NCBI GenBank assembly: GCA_003153075.1 | Contig: PMBW01000333.1 | Span: 1 to 8,581 of the forward strand | Reading direction: 5' to 3' | From: Dehalococcoidia bacterium | Lineage (GTDB): Bacteria > Chloroflexota > Dehalococcoidia > Dehalococcoidales > Fen-1064 | Length of the DNA: 8,581 nucleotides | Part shown: positions 1-6,950 of the stretch, piece after piece | Layout of the letters: every line of letters starts with the position of its first letter | Numbering within the stretch: the stretch's first letter is position 1 | Notes under the pieces: generated by a model | The model's database searches: none | What the model saw: the letters and a program-made list of their open reading frames with translations, nothing else | What the model was told of the DNA's origin: nothing | Made by a program: the position numbers and the translations under genes

Positions 1-72
1 GTAAAACTGACCGGCACGGATATCGGTGCACAGAAAGCAATTATTGACGTTAATAAAATAGTGGTGAAATGA
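1..72 (+). CDS. C-terminal end of an unidentified protein (partial)
   Basis: Only the last 23 codons are inside the window, reading in frame from base 1 to the TGA at 70-72. The tail contains LTGTDIGAQKA and ends in IDVNKIVVK, an alternation typical of a closing beta strand. No family can be named from so little. Its stop overlaps the next start as ATGA (69-72), so it is almost certainly co-transcribed and translationally coupled with the TiaS-like gene. It may belong to the same pathway, but the sequence does not say which. Confidence 0.7.
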   Translation, partial: VKLTGTDIGAQKAIIDVNKIVVK

Positions 73-839
73 CCAACATCATTTATATCGGAGTAGACGA
101 CACGGACATAATCGGCAGTGTGGGCACCGGCAGAGTGGCGCGCGGACTGGCGAAATGCTTCAGCGACCTTAATCTGGGAATATCTTTGGGTGTAAGCCGT
201 CACCAGCTGCTGGTAGACAAACGAATTCAATATACCTCACATAACAGTTCCAAAGGGCTAGCGATAAAAACAGACAGACAACCGGCAAATTTTGTTGAAC
301 CGGCAATCGAATATATGAAAACCTGTTACCTGCCCGGTTCCGACCCCGGGTTATGTATTTGCGCCGAAAACCAAATTAATAACGAAATCATGCGATTCGG
401 GCAAAGAGCGATAACTGAGGTATTATCTAAGAAAGATTCATTGAATCTCGCTGCCAAATATAATGTATTTCTCAGGGAATTGGGCGGCAGCGGCGACGGT
501 ATTATCGGTGCGCTGGCGGCAGTGGGATTAAGGGCCTGGGGCAATGAAGGCCGGTTGGTAGATCTGCCGGGCATCCATGACTTTAAAGGACGCGTTACGG
601 TCGGGGAAATTTTAGCAGGCAGTCCAATTACCGCGGTTCAGGATGAAGATGGTCACAGAATTGATAATAGTGAGATAATAGAAAGTTTTAATTGGATCAG
701 GCCTTCTCTGGTGTGCGGAGCGCCGGTATTGCGTGTGCGGCCTGTTTTAGCCGGCAAAGACAGGAGATGGGTAATGATCGAGCAAAAACACAGGGAAAAG
801 GGCGAAGGAGATTCCGATGTCAAACAACACGATGACTAG
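69..839 (+). CDS. TiaS-like ATP-dependent protein (N-terminal half of agmatidine synthetase only)
   Basis: A 256-residue protein with two signatures of the archaeal tRNA(Ile2) agmatinylcytidine synthetase TiaS. One is an N-terminal IGVDDTD motif (residues 7-13), an acidic metal/ATP-binding loop, followed by GSVGTGR with Thr20 near the place where TiaS autophosphorylates. The other is a glycine-rich GGSGDGIIGALAAVGLR stretch at 139-155, matching the GRGLIGALAAIG-type motif of the kinase-like domain. TiaS is about 400 residues or more, with an OB fold and zinc ribbon that hold the tRNA; both are absent here, so canonical tRNA modification is unlikely, and bacteria normally use TilS for this position. 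The start ATG overlaps the upstream stop (ATGA), with only a weak GGTGA directly before it, suggesting coupling. The 3' end overlaps the membrane-protein gene by 23 bases. I infer a small-molecule kinase or ligase; the substrate is unknown. Confidence 0.72.
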   Translation: MTNIIYIGVDDTDIIGSVGTGRVARGLAKCFSDLNLGISLGVSRHQLLVDKRIQYTSHNSSKGLAIKTDRQPANFVEPAIEYMKTCYLPGSDPGLCICAENQINNEIMRFGQRAITEVLSKKDSLNLAAKYNVFLRELGGSGDGIIGALAAVGLRAWGNEGRLVDLPGIHDFKGRVTVGEILAGSPITAVQDEDGHRIDNSEIIESFNWIRPSLVCGAPVLRVRPVLAGKDRRWVMIEQKHREKGEGDSDVKQHDD

Positions 840-1401
840 CGCAGTACAGATAAAACCGGCCTGGTGGAGGAATACCCGGGTAAAAATAGCAATTCAGGTA
901 TTACTACTCATCGTATTTTCAGCGGTGGCTGCGGCAGGAAAGCAGTGGGCGCCGTCAATGCAAATCCCCGGCAGTAGCGGTTTCTTCTGGCTCGGCCCGC
1001 TGATCCTGGGCAGAATGGTAGTAAAACGGCACGGCGCCGGAACGGTCATGGGCGCCGGTATGGCAGTCTGGGGATTGGTTTTAGGATTTGATAAACCGAT
1101 GGCTACCAATCTGGCGCTGTACGGAATCACCGGCGCGGTGCTGGATCTGGTTGCCGCGATTCCATTGATCAATATCCGAAATTTCTTCGGAGCGATAATT
1201 TGCGGGTTCGCCGCCCATATGGTGAAGTTCGGTTTTGTCGTTACTTCGGCGTTCGCGTTTGCCGGAGCGAAACATTTCATGATATTCGGGCTGGCGAAAT
1301 CAGCCTTGACACATGCCGGTATCGGCATCGCATTAGCAATAATGGCCTGGGCTTTGTACAAAGCGGGCGAGCGGGTAATCACCCACCGGAAAGAGATATA
1401 G
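817..1401 (+). CDS. Membrane protein resembling an ECF transporter S component
   Basis: A 194-residue, strongly hydrophobic protein with about six membrane segments (roughly residues 22-41, 54-70, 73-90, 96-118, 121-148 and 152-182) and short, partly basic loops such as KRH at 70-72. Size, helix count and small-residue-rich helices fit substrate-binding S components of energy-coupling-factor vitamin transporters; the resemblance is general and no substrate-specific motif was recognised. The start is supported by AAGGAG at 805-810, six bases before the ATG, inside the end of the TiaS-like gene. No ATPase or EcfT gene is present here, as expected if a shared module is encoded elsewhere. It could also be an unrelated small integral membrane protein. 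Coupling with a putative ATP-using enzyme suggests uptake of a compound that the enzyme then modifies (inference). Confidence 0.6.
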   Translation: MSNNTMTSAVQIKPAWWRNTRVKIAIQVLLLIVFSAVAAAGKQWAPSMQIPGSSGFFWLGPLILGRMVVKRHGAGTVMGAGMAVWGLVLGFDKPMATNLALYGITGAVLDLVAAIPLINIRNFFGAIICGFAAHMVKFGFVVTSAFAFAGAKHFMIFGLAKSALTHAGIGIALAIMAWALYKAGERVITHRKEI

Positions 1402-1455
1402 TTCTTTTTTTGCATATACCATCATCGGTCGTCTGTGAAATAGTTGTATTGGTGT

Positions 1456-1476
1456 GTTAATATAGTCAGTATTAAC
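1456..1476. promoter_or_regulatory. Perfect 7-N7-7 dyad upstream of the hydrolase gene
   Basis: GTTAATA (1456-1462) and TATTAAC (1470-1476) are exact inverted repeats separated by seven bases. The dyad lies 32 bases before the hydrolase ATG, in the only gap of this plus-strand stretch. It is AT-rich and has no following T-run in either direction, so it fits an operator better than a terminator. A TATAGT at 1461-1466 inside it could be a -10 element, but no good -35 was seen. Confidence 0.45.
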
Positions 1477-1497
1477 GACTGCGGTAAAAACTAAAGC

Positions 1498-1503
1498 AGG
1501 AGG
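1498..1503 (+). promoter_or_regulatory. Shine-Dalgarno AGGAGG choosing the hydrolase start
   Basis: A full AGGAGG lies five bases before the ATG at 1509, but only two bases before the in-frame TTG at 1506. The spacing makes 1509 the likely start. Confidence 0.8.
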
Positions 1504-1508
1504 TTTTG

Positions 1509-2459
1509 ATGCTGATTTTTCTCACAGTCGTAATTATTGTTTTAGCCCTGGTTCTACTTTATTTCATTTCAAGTTACGTTGTTGCTTATTTTTCTATTCA
1601 TCAGAACCGACAGCCGGTGCCGAAAAACCCCGGCGATTACGGACTGAAATTTGAAAATATCGAGTTTAAGGCGGAAGACGGCGTCAATATTAAGGGCTGG
1701 TTAATCCCGGGTAAAACAAACAAACTGATCGTGATGACGCATGTCGCCGGCCTAACGAAATACGGCTCGACCGTGAAATACCGTAATCTGACCAAACTAT
1801 ACAATAAGGAAATCGAATTCCTGAAAATTGCGGCGTTATTGAATAGAGAGGGCTATTGGGTCATGATGTTCGATTTTCGTAATCACGGCGAAAGCGGTCT
1901 TGACCCGCGCGGGGGTACCGCGGCTATTGGATTGAAGGAATATAAAGACGTTGTAGCGGCGATGGATTACGTCAGTAAAAATGATGATTTGAAGAACGCC
2001 GGTATCGGATTTGTCAGTTTCTGCATGGGGGCTAATTCCACGATCATTGCAATGAGCAAAAATCCGGAAGCCTTTGGAAACGTGAAGTGCCTTTTTGCGG
2101 TGCAGCCGATTTCGATGGCAGTTTTTGTGCGTACTTACATCGGAACATTTATTACACCGTTCGGCGCAAGACTGTTAATGCCGATGGTGAATAGATTTGT
2201 AAATTTGCAAACCGGTTTTGGGCTGGATAAAATGTCGCCGTTAGAATACGCCAAGGATTTAAAGGCGCCGACACTGTATGTCCAGGCTAGAAACGACCCA
2301 TGGACAGAATTAAGCGATATTGAAGAATTTTATAAGGGAACACCGGATAACCCGAAAGAGTTCTTCTGGATCGAAGATACAAAGCACCGGTTTGAATCCT
2401 ATAACTATTTTGCCGACAAACCAAAGAAAATGCTGAAATGGTTGAATAAATGGGTTTAG
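1509..2459 (+). CDS. Membrane-anchored alpha/beta hydrolase with a cysteine nucleophile
   Basis: A 316-residue protein. Residues 1-28 form one hydrophobic segment with no clear cleavage site, so it is probably a membrane anchor. The rest is an alpha/beta hydrolase: a THVAG strand end at 77-81 near the oxyanion hole, a FDFRNHGESG motif at 121-130, and a nucleophile elbow SFCMG at 170-174 in which the usual serine is Cys172. Asp263 (in ARNDPW) and His293 (in DTKHRF) are good candidates to complete the triad. Cys in this position is known from dienelactone hydrolases; many relatives are serine esterases. The substrate cannot be deduced. The start at 1509 is set by AGGAGG. The gene sits after a 107-bp gap containing a dyad and is probably its own transcription unit. 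It converges with the minus-strand gene ending at 2489. Confidence 0.85.
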   Translation: MLIFLTVVIIVLALVLLYFISSYVVAYFSIHQNRQPVPKNPGDYGLKFENIEFKAEDGVNIKGWLIPGKTNKLIVMTHVAGLTKYGSTVKYRNLTKLYNKEIEFLKIAALLNREGYWVMMFDFRNHGESGLDPRGGTAAIGLKEYKDVVAAMDYVSKNDDLKNAGIGFVSFCMGANSTIIAMSKNPEAFGNVKCLFAVQPISMAVFVRTYIGTFITPFGARLLMPMVNRFVNLQTGFGLDKMSPLEYAKDLKAPTLYVQARNDPWTELSDIEEFYKGTPDNPKEFFWIEDTKHRFESYNYFADKPKKMLKWLNKWV

Positions 2460-2488
2460 TGCCGGCTTCGTTTTAGCTGATAAAAATA

Positions 2489-2683
2489 CTAAAAATGAGC
2501 AGGGCACTTAATCTTGCCGTTCTCGTCAACGAAGAGCTTGGGGTTTTTCTTAATAACTTGCTCGACATCGCGGGTAGTCATCCGTACGTTGAATCTCTTA
2601 TTAACTGCTTCACCGATCTGTAAAAGAAACAGGCCGTCTTTATTTTCATAAACGATTTCTACAACCATGTCCCTGGTATCCAT
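2489..2683 (-). CDS. Small winged-helix-like protein, function unknown
   Basis: A 64-residue protein that begins MDTRDMVVEIVYENKDG and continues with a helix-rich middle (LLQIGEAVNKRF, then TTRDVEQVIKKNP) and a short strand-like tail LFVDENGKIKC. This order (helix, helix, recognition-like helix, wing) resembles a minimal winged-helix or HARE/LOTUS-like fold, but no specific family is recognised. It is a credible gene: GAGGTGA (complement of 2691-2697) sits seven bases before the ATG, and charged and hydrophobic residues alternate as in a real protein. It is a lone gene, 230 bp downstream of the giant pilin-adhesin gene and convergent with the hydrolase. It could bind DNA or RNA; this is inference from shape only. 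Confidence 0.7.
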   Translation of the reverse strand: MDTRDMVVEIVYENKDGLFLLQIGEAVNKRFNVRMTTRDVEQVIKKNPKLFVDENGKIKCPAHF

Positions 2684-2913
2684 TGAGACTTCACCTCGTT
2701 GTCATGTATATTGATGCTTATAATCTTATTTTACATCGGTTTTTCCTCGCCGCAAGTAGCAGAGATGGTAAATTCAAATTTCTTACTTAATTATTCTGAT
2801 ACCAGTTTTGAGTCATATTTATTGAACGCAGAGAGGTTTGGGAAACAAATACTTCGGCTGCCGGAGAGTAGTCCCAGGGTACGAGAAACTCATTGGATAT
2901 CTGAAATCCCCAA

Positions 2914-5900
2914 TCAATGTCGAATCAGATAACTGAGAGAACCTCCGGTTGTCGTCACACTACGGAAAGAAATAACGATATACCCGAGGAACCAAACGTC
3001 AGTATGGGTACATAAATCAATGTGGGCCGAGGTATCTCCCTGATTTAAAATGCCGCTTGACCAGGTAATATATTGTGCAGGGTTTGCGGTCGGATCAATT
3101 CCGAACGTATCCAGATCAATGCCATCGTAGGTATTTAAACCATAAGATGTACTGTTGAAAGCATTATCTGGATCGGTCTTTGTATTTTCATTGTTATTTG
3201 GGCTGTATCCGTCATTATAGGAAGTGGATGTGCCCTCCCACAACTTTGTCCCATTCAACATTAAATAGTCACCGCCAAACCACGTATCACCTTCGCCAAC
3301 AAAGGTTGTTATCTTACCTGCATTTACTTCATCGCCAACCGTCACGTTAGCGGCGGCGCCCGAACCACCGCCACCGGTAAATGTTACTGATGGGGTAGAG
3401 GTATAGCCCGACCCATCATTTATCATAACAACCCCTGTTACCTGTTGACTTGATACTAAAGCCATAGCGGCAGCTCCAGTGCCTCCACCACCGGTGAACG
3501 TGATCGTCGGAATCGAAGTATAACCCGATCCGTGGCTAGTCAGAGAAAAACTGGTAATTGCCCCGGTTATCTGCGGGGGAACAATAAAACCTGAGATAGA
3601 TCCACCGGGTTGTCCATCATTGTCAAAATCAACATTTATTGGGGCTATTATTGCGGTAGCACTGGCAAATGAACCCCCACCACCGCTAAAAGAAATCGAC
3701 GGCGCGGTGGTATAGCCGGAACCGCCGTTAGTAAGAGTAATATTGGTTATGTGACCTCCGGACACGGTTGCAGTAGCCTGGGCACCGCTTCCATTACCGT
3801 TAAAATTGACCGACGGAGCTGAAGTATAACCCGAACCGCCACTGATCAAATTAATACTGGTAACAGATAAATTTTGACCTGAACCGGTAAACGTATCATA
3901 AAGATATAGCTGGTGCCCCAATGTGTCCGGGCTTTGGTAAACAATGACGATCGACCAAGCTGCAAAAGCGACCTGGACCGCCGGAGATGAATCAACAGTA
4001 ATGTCACCGACCCAATATATGCCATAGCCTGGATAATTGGTGGCCGGCGCAGTGGGTGGCTGGCTGTAAGCTTGCACCAGCTTCGTAACATCACAATAAG
4101 ATTCGTAGGCATATCCCCAAGGAACCGTTTGGTTTTGAAAATTTTGGACGACCTGGCACTTGGTGGCATTTAATTTTTGACTACCCTTTTGAGGGTTGCC
4201 GGATGAATCAAGATAAACCTGTTGTGCGCCGCCTCCCTGGTTATTATCAATTTTAAAAATAGCATCAGTATCCGGGGCCATCGTGGCGATGGAAATGTTA
4301 TCAATATTAGCGTAATTTCCCCCACCGCTGAAGCCAACTAATACAAATCTGATATTAAAGCTAGAGCTAAGATACTGCAAGGGGACAGGATAAGTAAAGA
4401 GAACTGACGAAGAGCCGATGTTCCCGCGAAAAGCCTGAATCGGGCCATTCCAGTTTGTTCCATCATAGATATAAAAATCAAGACCATCGGACGATGAGAC
4501 CGGGGTCAAGTAGTCGACCGTAATGCTGACATCCGACACAACCATATTTTGCGCCGCATTGACTCCGAAAAATTGCAGCGCATTGACATCGGCTACTTGC
4601 CAGGCCGCAGATGTGGCGGGATTAATAGTATAGTCATAAGAATAGTTGGAGAAAGAACTCCCGGGTGTTACACCCGGATCGGTTGAATTATACAGAGTCC
4701 CGCTAACTTTAAGACCGGCATGCACATTGCCGGTCGCGATTCCGGGTTTCAAAGCGATAAGTTTGCCGCAGTTGATAGCCGAAGTGGCCAAAGTTGATTT
4801 TCTTGCCAAAGTATTGCCAGCCGCGGCCATGGCAAAATCGGCGACAATTAATTGATTATAATTCGCGCTATTGGGTCCATCTACCCGTTCAGTTGGCGTA
4901 GGGGTGCCAGTATAAGTACCCGAGGCAGTATTAATCTGCGGACTGCCAATTTCGATCACCATATCACCGGCTATAGTAGTGGTGATACCCGCAGTCGAAA
5001 AATTTTCATTAGCGTTAGCGGGTGTGGTAGCAACCGTTGTGCCAATAACATCCGAGGGGTCACCGCTGGTTACGCATCCCCGATATGCCACAATAACTGC
5101 ATCGATATAACTACCGAAACTGCTGTGTGAAACTGTTGGAGCAGTTTCGCTGGATGTCGCCCTTTTCCAGAACACGCTAAACTGCAGTTTTGTACCGTTA
5201 GATTTACCGGACTCCCAGGCTGCCCAGCCAGACGGGTTGGTAATGGTGGCAGAATTATTATCGTGAGAAGAGACTACGCAGATCAAAATGTCGTTCGCTG
5301 CCCATCCGGAAGGCAGCCCAGGCGAGACAGAGTTATTAGCAGCGCTTGCAATTGCCCCTGCTCCTACACAAGTGATGGTGTTAGTGCCGGCTTTTGTGGT
5401 GTAATTTACACTGACATCAGAAATAGTCGAACCGGCAGGCACTGAAAAAGGTGAAAACCCAAAATAAGCGGATCCGCCACCGGCGGCCGTCTGCGTAATA
5501 TATGTGGATGTGTTGCTGTCATTAACCTGACTAAATCTATTTGCGCCGGTCGAAGTCCACGTCAGGTTCGTGGAGTCTGCTGTATCATCCCAGCCAGGTA
5601 ACGCGGACTGATTGGTGTTTCCACTGCCCTGGGTAACCCACTGGTTCCATGAAAGATTAACCATCGGCGATGTTGCGGTCTTATAACTGCTTAGATTGAG
5701 TGGGGAGTTTTTCGTGATAGTTGTTCCAGTATGACTGACATCATAGTGCCCCTGAAAACTGCTGCTACCTAAACTCCAGGCAGTGCCATTGGTCCAATTG
5801 CCGAAACTTGTGCAGCTATCGGAAAAGAGGGAAGTGCCGTTACTGGATCTCCAGGCTGACCAGTAAAGAAAGGCTCCGGTAACCTGGGCATTGGAAGGAA

Positions 5901-6939
5901 TATTTGCGCTGGTTACCGTTGCGGAACTTGGATCATGCGATACGGTCCGATTTAAACTGCCGGAGGAGGCGGATAAATTAGAGTTACCGGTTGCATAATA
6001 ATCACCGCCAATAGCTGATGCCAGCTGCCGCTGCTCAGATTTACCGATAAAACTCTCAACCGTGGTGCTCCCTGCAGTTGAAACAATTTTAAAAATTCTG
6101 TTATCCGCATCCCAGCTAACAGGTATTCCTGTCAGTCCGGTCGGTACTACCCAGGAAACCGCTTGGGGTTGAGCATTAGGCTGACCGGACGGAGGTTTGA
6201 AATAAAAATATACATCCATAACTTGCGGGTCTGTTCCTGTAAGAGGGGGATTCGGGAAAGAGGCAAAAACAGGATTTGAGAAGGTCCAGATTGTTACGGT
6301 ATTACCTTGACTAGGAGATGTTGCCGGGAATGCCTGGTAGGGACTAGATAATCCTTCAAAACTGCTATTGTAAGTGCCGTCAGAAAAGTAGGTAAAACCC
6401 GGAGGCAGCCACACGCCAATACTACTAACCAGCATTGTTTGGCCGGAAACAGGATAATCAGTGATTTTTATGTCATATTTTGATATGGTATTGCTGCCAT
6501 CAATAATTCCAGTCTGGACAGTGGATCCGCTTACCACCAATTGCCCCCCATTGATAATGCTGCTGGCAGCGGCAATGCTCGGCATCGAAACATTGCTGAC
6601 CATCCAGTCATTTTGAATAGTTACATTCACATTTTGTCCGTTTACATTCGTAACGCTTGGATCAGTATACACAGTCGAATAATCATAGGGACTGTACGCG
6701 GATGGAGATGTAAAATTCAGTATATGATCATATTTTACCTGCCATATGGCATCCTGTATCCCGGCATCAGCCGCGTATAACTGATTGGTTTTATTCAAAG
6801 AGAGAGAACCGCTCTTGCTTCCCGTGCTGATAAATCCGAGCAATGAAACAATAAGCAGACTGCCTACAGCTATCATTGCCAGAACTAAAATCAAAGCCTG
6901 ACCTTTTTCACCTTTTTTCTTTGTCAGTAATTTAAACAT
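2914..6939 (-). CDS. Giant PilX-headed surface protein, probable pilus-tip adhesin
   Basis: A 1341-residue protein. Residues 1-13 are basic, 14-39 form one hydrophobic helix (ALILVLAMIAVGSLLIVSLL), and NQLYAADAGIQDAIWQV at 52-68 matches the conserved A(A/E)AG helix that follows the membrane segment in PilX-type minor pilins. The remainder is Ser/Thr/Gly/Asn-rich and beta-strand-like, as in extracellular adhesins. Reading the domains: a pilin-side beta region (about 70-300); a core domain beginning GGDYYATGN (311) with LYWSAW (358-363) and resuming TDAIFKID (891) through LYLYDTF (1011-1017) and GIDLDTFGID (1273-1282); a 517-residue nested insertion (371-887); and four GSGYT repeats (1027-1099 and 1126-1202). 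PilX proteins are usually under 250 residues, so this looks like pilin and adhesin in one chain. The start is supported by GAGGTGA (complement of 6943-6949), three bases before the ATG. It follows the PilW-like gene by 11 bp and is the last gene of the cluster. The ligand is unknown. Confidence 0.82.
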   Translation of the reverse strand: MFKLLTKKKGEKGQALILVLAMIAVGSLLIVSLLGFISTGSKSGSLSLNKTNQLYAADAGIQDAIWQVKYDHILNFTSPSAYSPYDYSTVYTDPSVTNVNGQNVNVTIQNDWMVSNVSMPSIAAASSIINGGQLVVSGSTVQTGIIDGSNTISKYDIKITDYPVSGQTMLVSSIGVWLPPGFTYFSDGTYNSSFEGLSSPYQAFPATSPSQGNTVTIWTFSNPVFASFPNPPLTGTDPQVMDVYFYFKPPSGQPNAQPQAVSWVVPTGLTGIPVSWDADNRIFKIVSTAGSTTVESFIGKSEQRQLASAIGGDYYATGNSNLSASSGSLNRTVSHDPSSATVTSANIPSNAQVTGAFLYWSAWRSSNGTSLFSDSCTSFGNWTNGTAWSLGSSSFQGHYDVSHTGTTITKNSPLNLSSYKTATSPMVNLSWNQWVTQGSGNTNQSALPGWDDTADSTNLTWTSTGANRFSQVNDSNTSTYITQTAAGGGSAYFGFSPFSVPAGSTISDVSVNYTTKAGTNTITCVGAGAIASAANNSVSPGLPSGWAANDILICVVSSHDNNSATITNPSGWAAWESGKSNGTKLQFSVFWKRATSSETAPTVSHSSFGSYIDAVIVAYRGCVTSGDPSDVIGTTVATTPANANENFSTAGITTTIAGDMVIEIGSPQINTASGTYTGTPTPTERVDGPNSANYNQLIVADFAMAAAGNTLARKSTLATSAINCGKLIALKPGIATGNVHAGLKVSGTLYNSTDPGVTPGSSFSNYSYDYTINPATSAAWQVADVNALQFFGVNAAQNMVVSDVSITVDYLTPVSSSDGLDFYIYDGTNWNGPIQAFRGNIGSSSVLFTYPVPLQYLSSSFNIRFVLVGFSGGGNYANIDNISIATMAPDTDAIFKIDNNQGGGAQQVYLDSSGNPQKGSQKLNATKCQVVQNFQNQTVPWGYAYESYCDVTKLVQAYSQPPTAPATNYPGYGIYWVGDITVDSSPAVQVAFAAWSIVIVYQSPDTLGHQLYLYDTFTGSGQNLSVTSINLISGGSGYTSAPSVNFNGNGSGAQATATVSGGHITNITLTNGGSGYTTAPSISFSGGGGSFASATAIIAPINVDFDNDGQPGGSISGFIVPPQITGAITSFSLTSHGSGYTSIPTITFTGGGGTGAAAMALVSSQQVTGVVMINDGSGYTSTPSVTFTGGGGSGAAANVTVGDEVNAGKITTFVGEGDTWFGGDYLMLNGTKLWEGTSTSYNDGYSPNNNENTKTDPDNAFNSTSYGLNTYDGIDLDTFGIDPTANPAQYITWSSGILNQGDTSAHIDLCTHTDVWFLGYIVISFRSVTTTGGSLSYLIRH
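3334..3564 (-). repeat. Second pair of GSGYT repeats (protein residues 1126-1202)
   Basis: Two tandem units of about 38 codons. Each reads roughly: a strand with Val/Leu/Ile, (H/D)GSGYTS, x-P-(T/S)-(I/V)-TFTGGGG-x-GAAA. They are in frame and uninterrupted. They separate the core-domain pieces ending PPQITG (1121-1126) and resuming KITTFVGEGD (1209-1218). Similar GSGYTSAPTVTF-type repeats are familiar from phage and bacterial surface proteins. Confidence 0.8.
3643..3861 (-). repeat. First pair of GSGYT repeats (protein residues 1027-1099)
   Basis: Two tandem units containing GGSGYTSAPSVNFNGNGSG (1034-1052) and GGSGYTTAPSISFSGGGGS (1072-1090), each followed by an Ala/Thr-rich strand (AQATATV, ASATAII). 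They sit between the core strand LYLYDTFTGS (1011-1020) and the core segment VDFDNDGQPGG (1103-1113), a different site from the second pair. Confidence 0.8.
4498..5628 (-). other. Level-3 domain of the nest: split beta domain (protein residues 438-814)
   Basis: The first half (438-522) includes GWDDTADSTNLTWTS and ends ISDVSVNYTTKAGTNTIT. The second half (735-814) begins ATGNVHAGLKVSGTLY, includes NPATSAAWQVADVNALQFFG and ends VVSDVSITVDY. Joined, they give a complete beta sandwich of a type seen in phage-like and environmental surface proteins, with matching ISDVSV and VSDVSI strands on either side. It is inserted between the two halves of the level-2 jelly-roll. Confidence 0.58.
4738..5373 (-). 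other. Level-4 innermost domain of the nest (protein residues 523-734)
   Basis: About 212 residues beginning CVGAGAIASAANNS and ending KLIALKPGIA. Features are LPSGWAANDILICVVSS (542-558), NPSGWAAWESG (568-578), FWKRATSSETAPTVSHS (590-606) and IVAYRGC (616-622). This strand order reads as one intact domain of a kind common in tail-fibre-like and surface proteins. It contains three of the protein's few cysteines (524, 622, 724). No split is seen inside it. Confidence 0.6.
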
Positions 6940-6950
6940 AATTCACCTCG

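Larger units (their letters stand above)
4279..5829 (-). other. Level-2 domain of the nest: split jelly-roll (protein residues 371-887)
   Basis: The outer part of a 517-residue insertion in the core domain. The first half (371-437) has CTSFGNWTNGTAWSLGSSSFQGHY and ends WNQWVTQG. The second half (815-887) begins SSSDGLDFYIYDG and ends YANIDNISI. Joined, they read as one ordinary jelly-roll of the MAM/lectin-like kind, about 140 residues long, with a closing NIDN(I/V) strand. The 377 residues between the halves are therefore an insertion. Boundaries are approximate to about ten residues. Confidence 0.62.

Noticed and set aside
1390..1411. AAAGA / TCTTT hairpin with a run of seven T after the S-component-like gene, as a terminator.
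   Set aside because: The stem is five AT-rich pairs and the T-run is part of the stem, so it is too weak to call.
2471..2494. TTTTAG / CTAAAA inverted repeat between the convergent genes, as a bidirectional terminator.
   Set aside because: It is six mostly AT pairs with a 12-base loop and no GC core. One arm includes the stop codon of the minus-strand gene.
2699..2724. TTGTCA and TATAAT on the plus strand as a promoter.
   Set aside because: The spacer is only 14 bases and no credible plus-strand gene follows.
2699..2932. A 77-codon plus-strand reading frame with a hydrophobic start (CILMLIILFYIGF).
   Set aside because: It starts with TTG, has no convincing ribosome site at that spacing, overlaps the end of the adhesin gene, and its second half has no protein-like pattern. 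The gap 2684-2913 otherwise shows nothing I can support.
3334..3861. CRISPR-like or DNA-level tandem repeat.
   Set aside because: The periodicity is explained by the coded GSGYT repeats. Units differ at DNA level and have no spacer structure.
3846..5445. Several medium-length frames on both strands inside the adhesin gene.
   Set aside because: They are out-of-frame shadows of a long continuous gene and have no ribosome sites or domain-like sequence.
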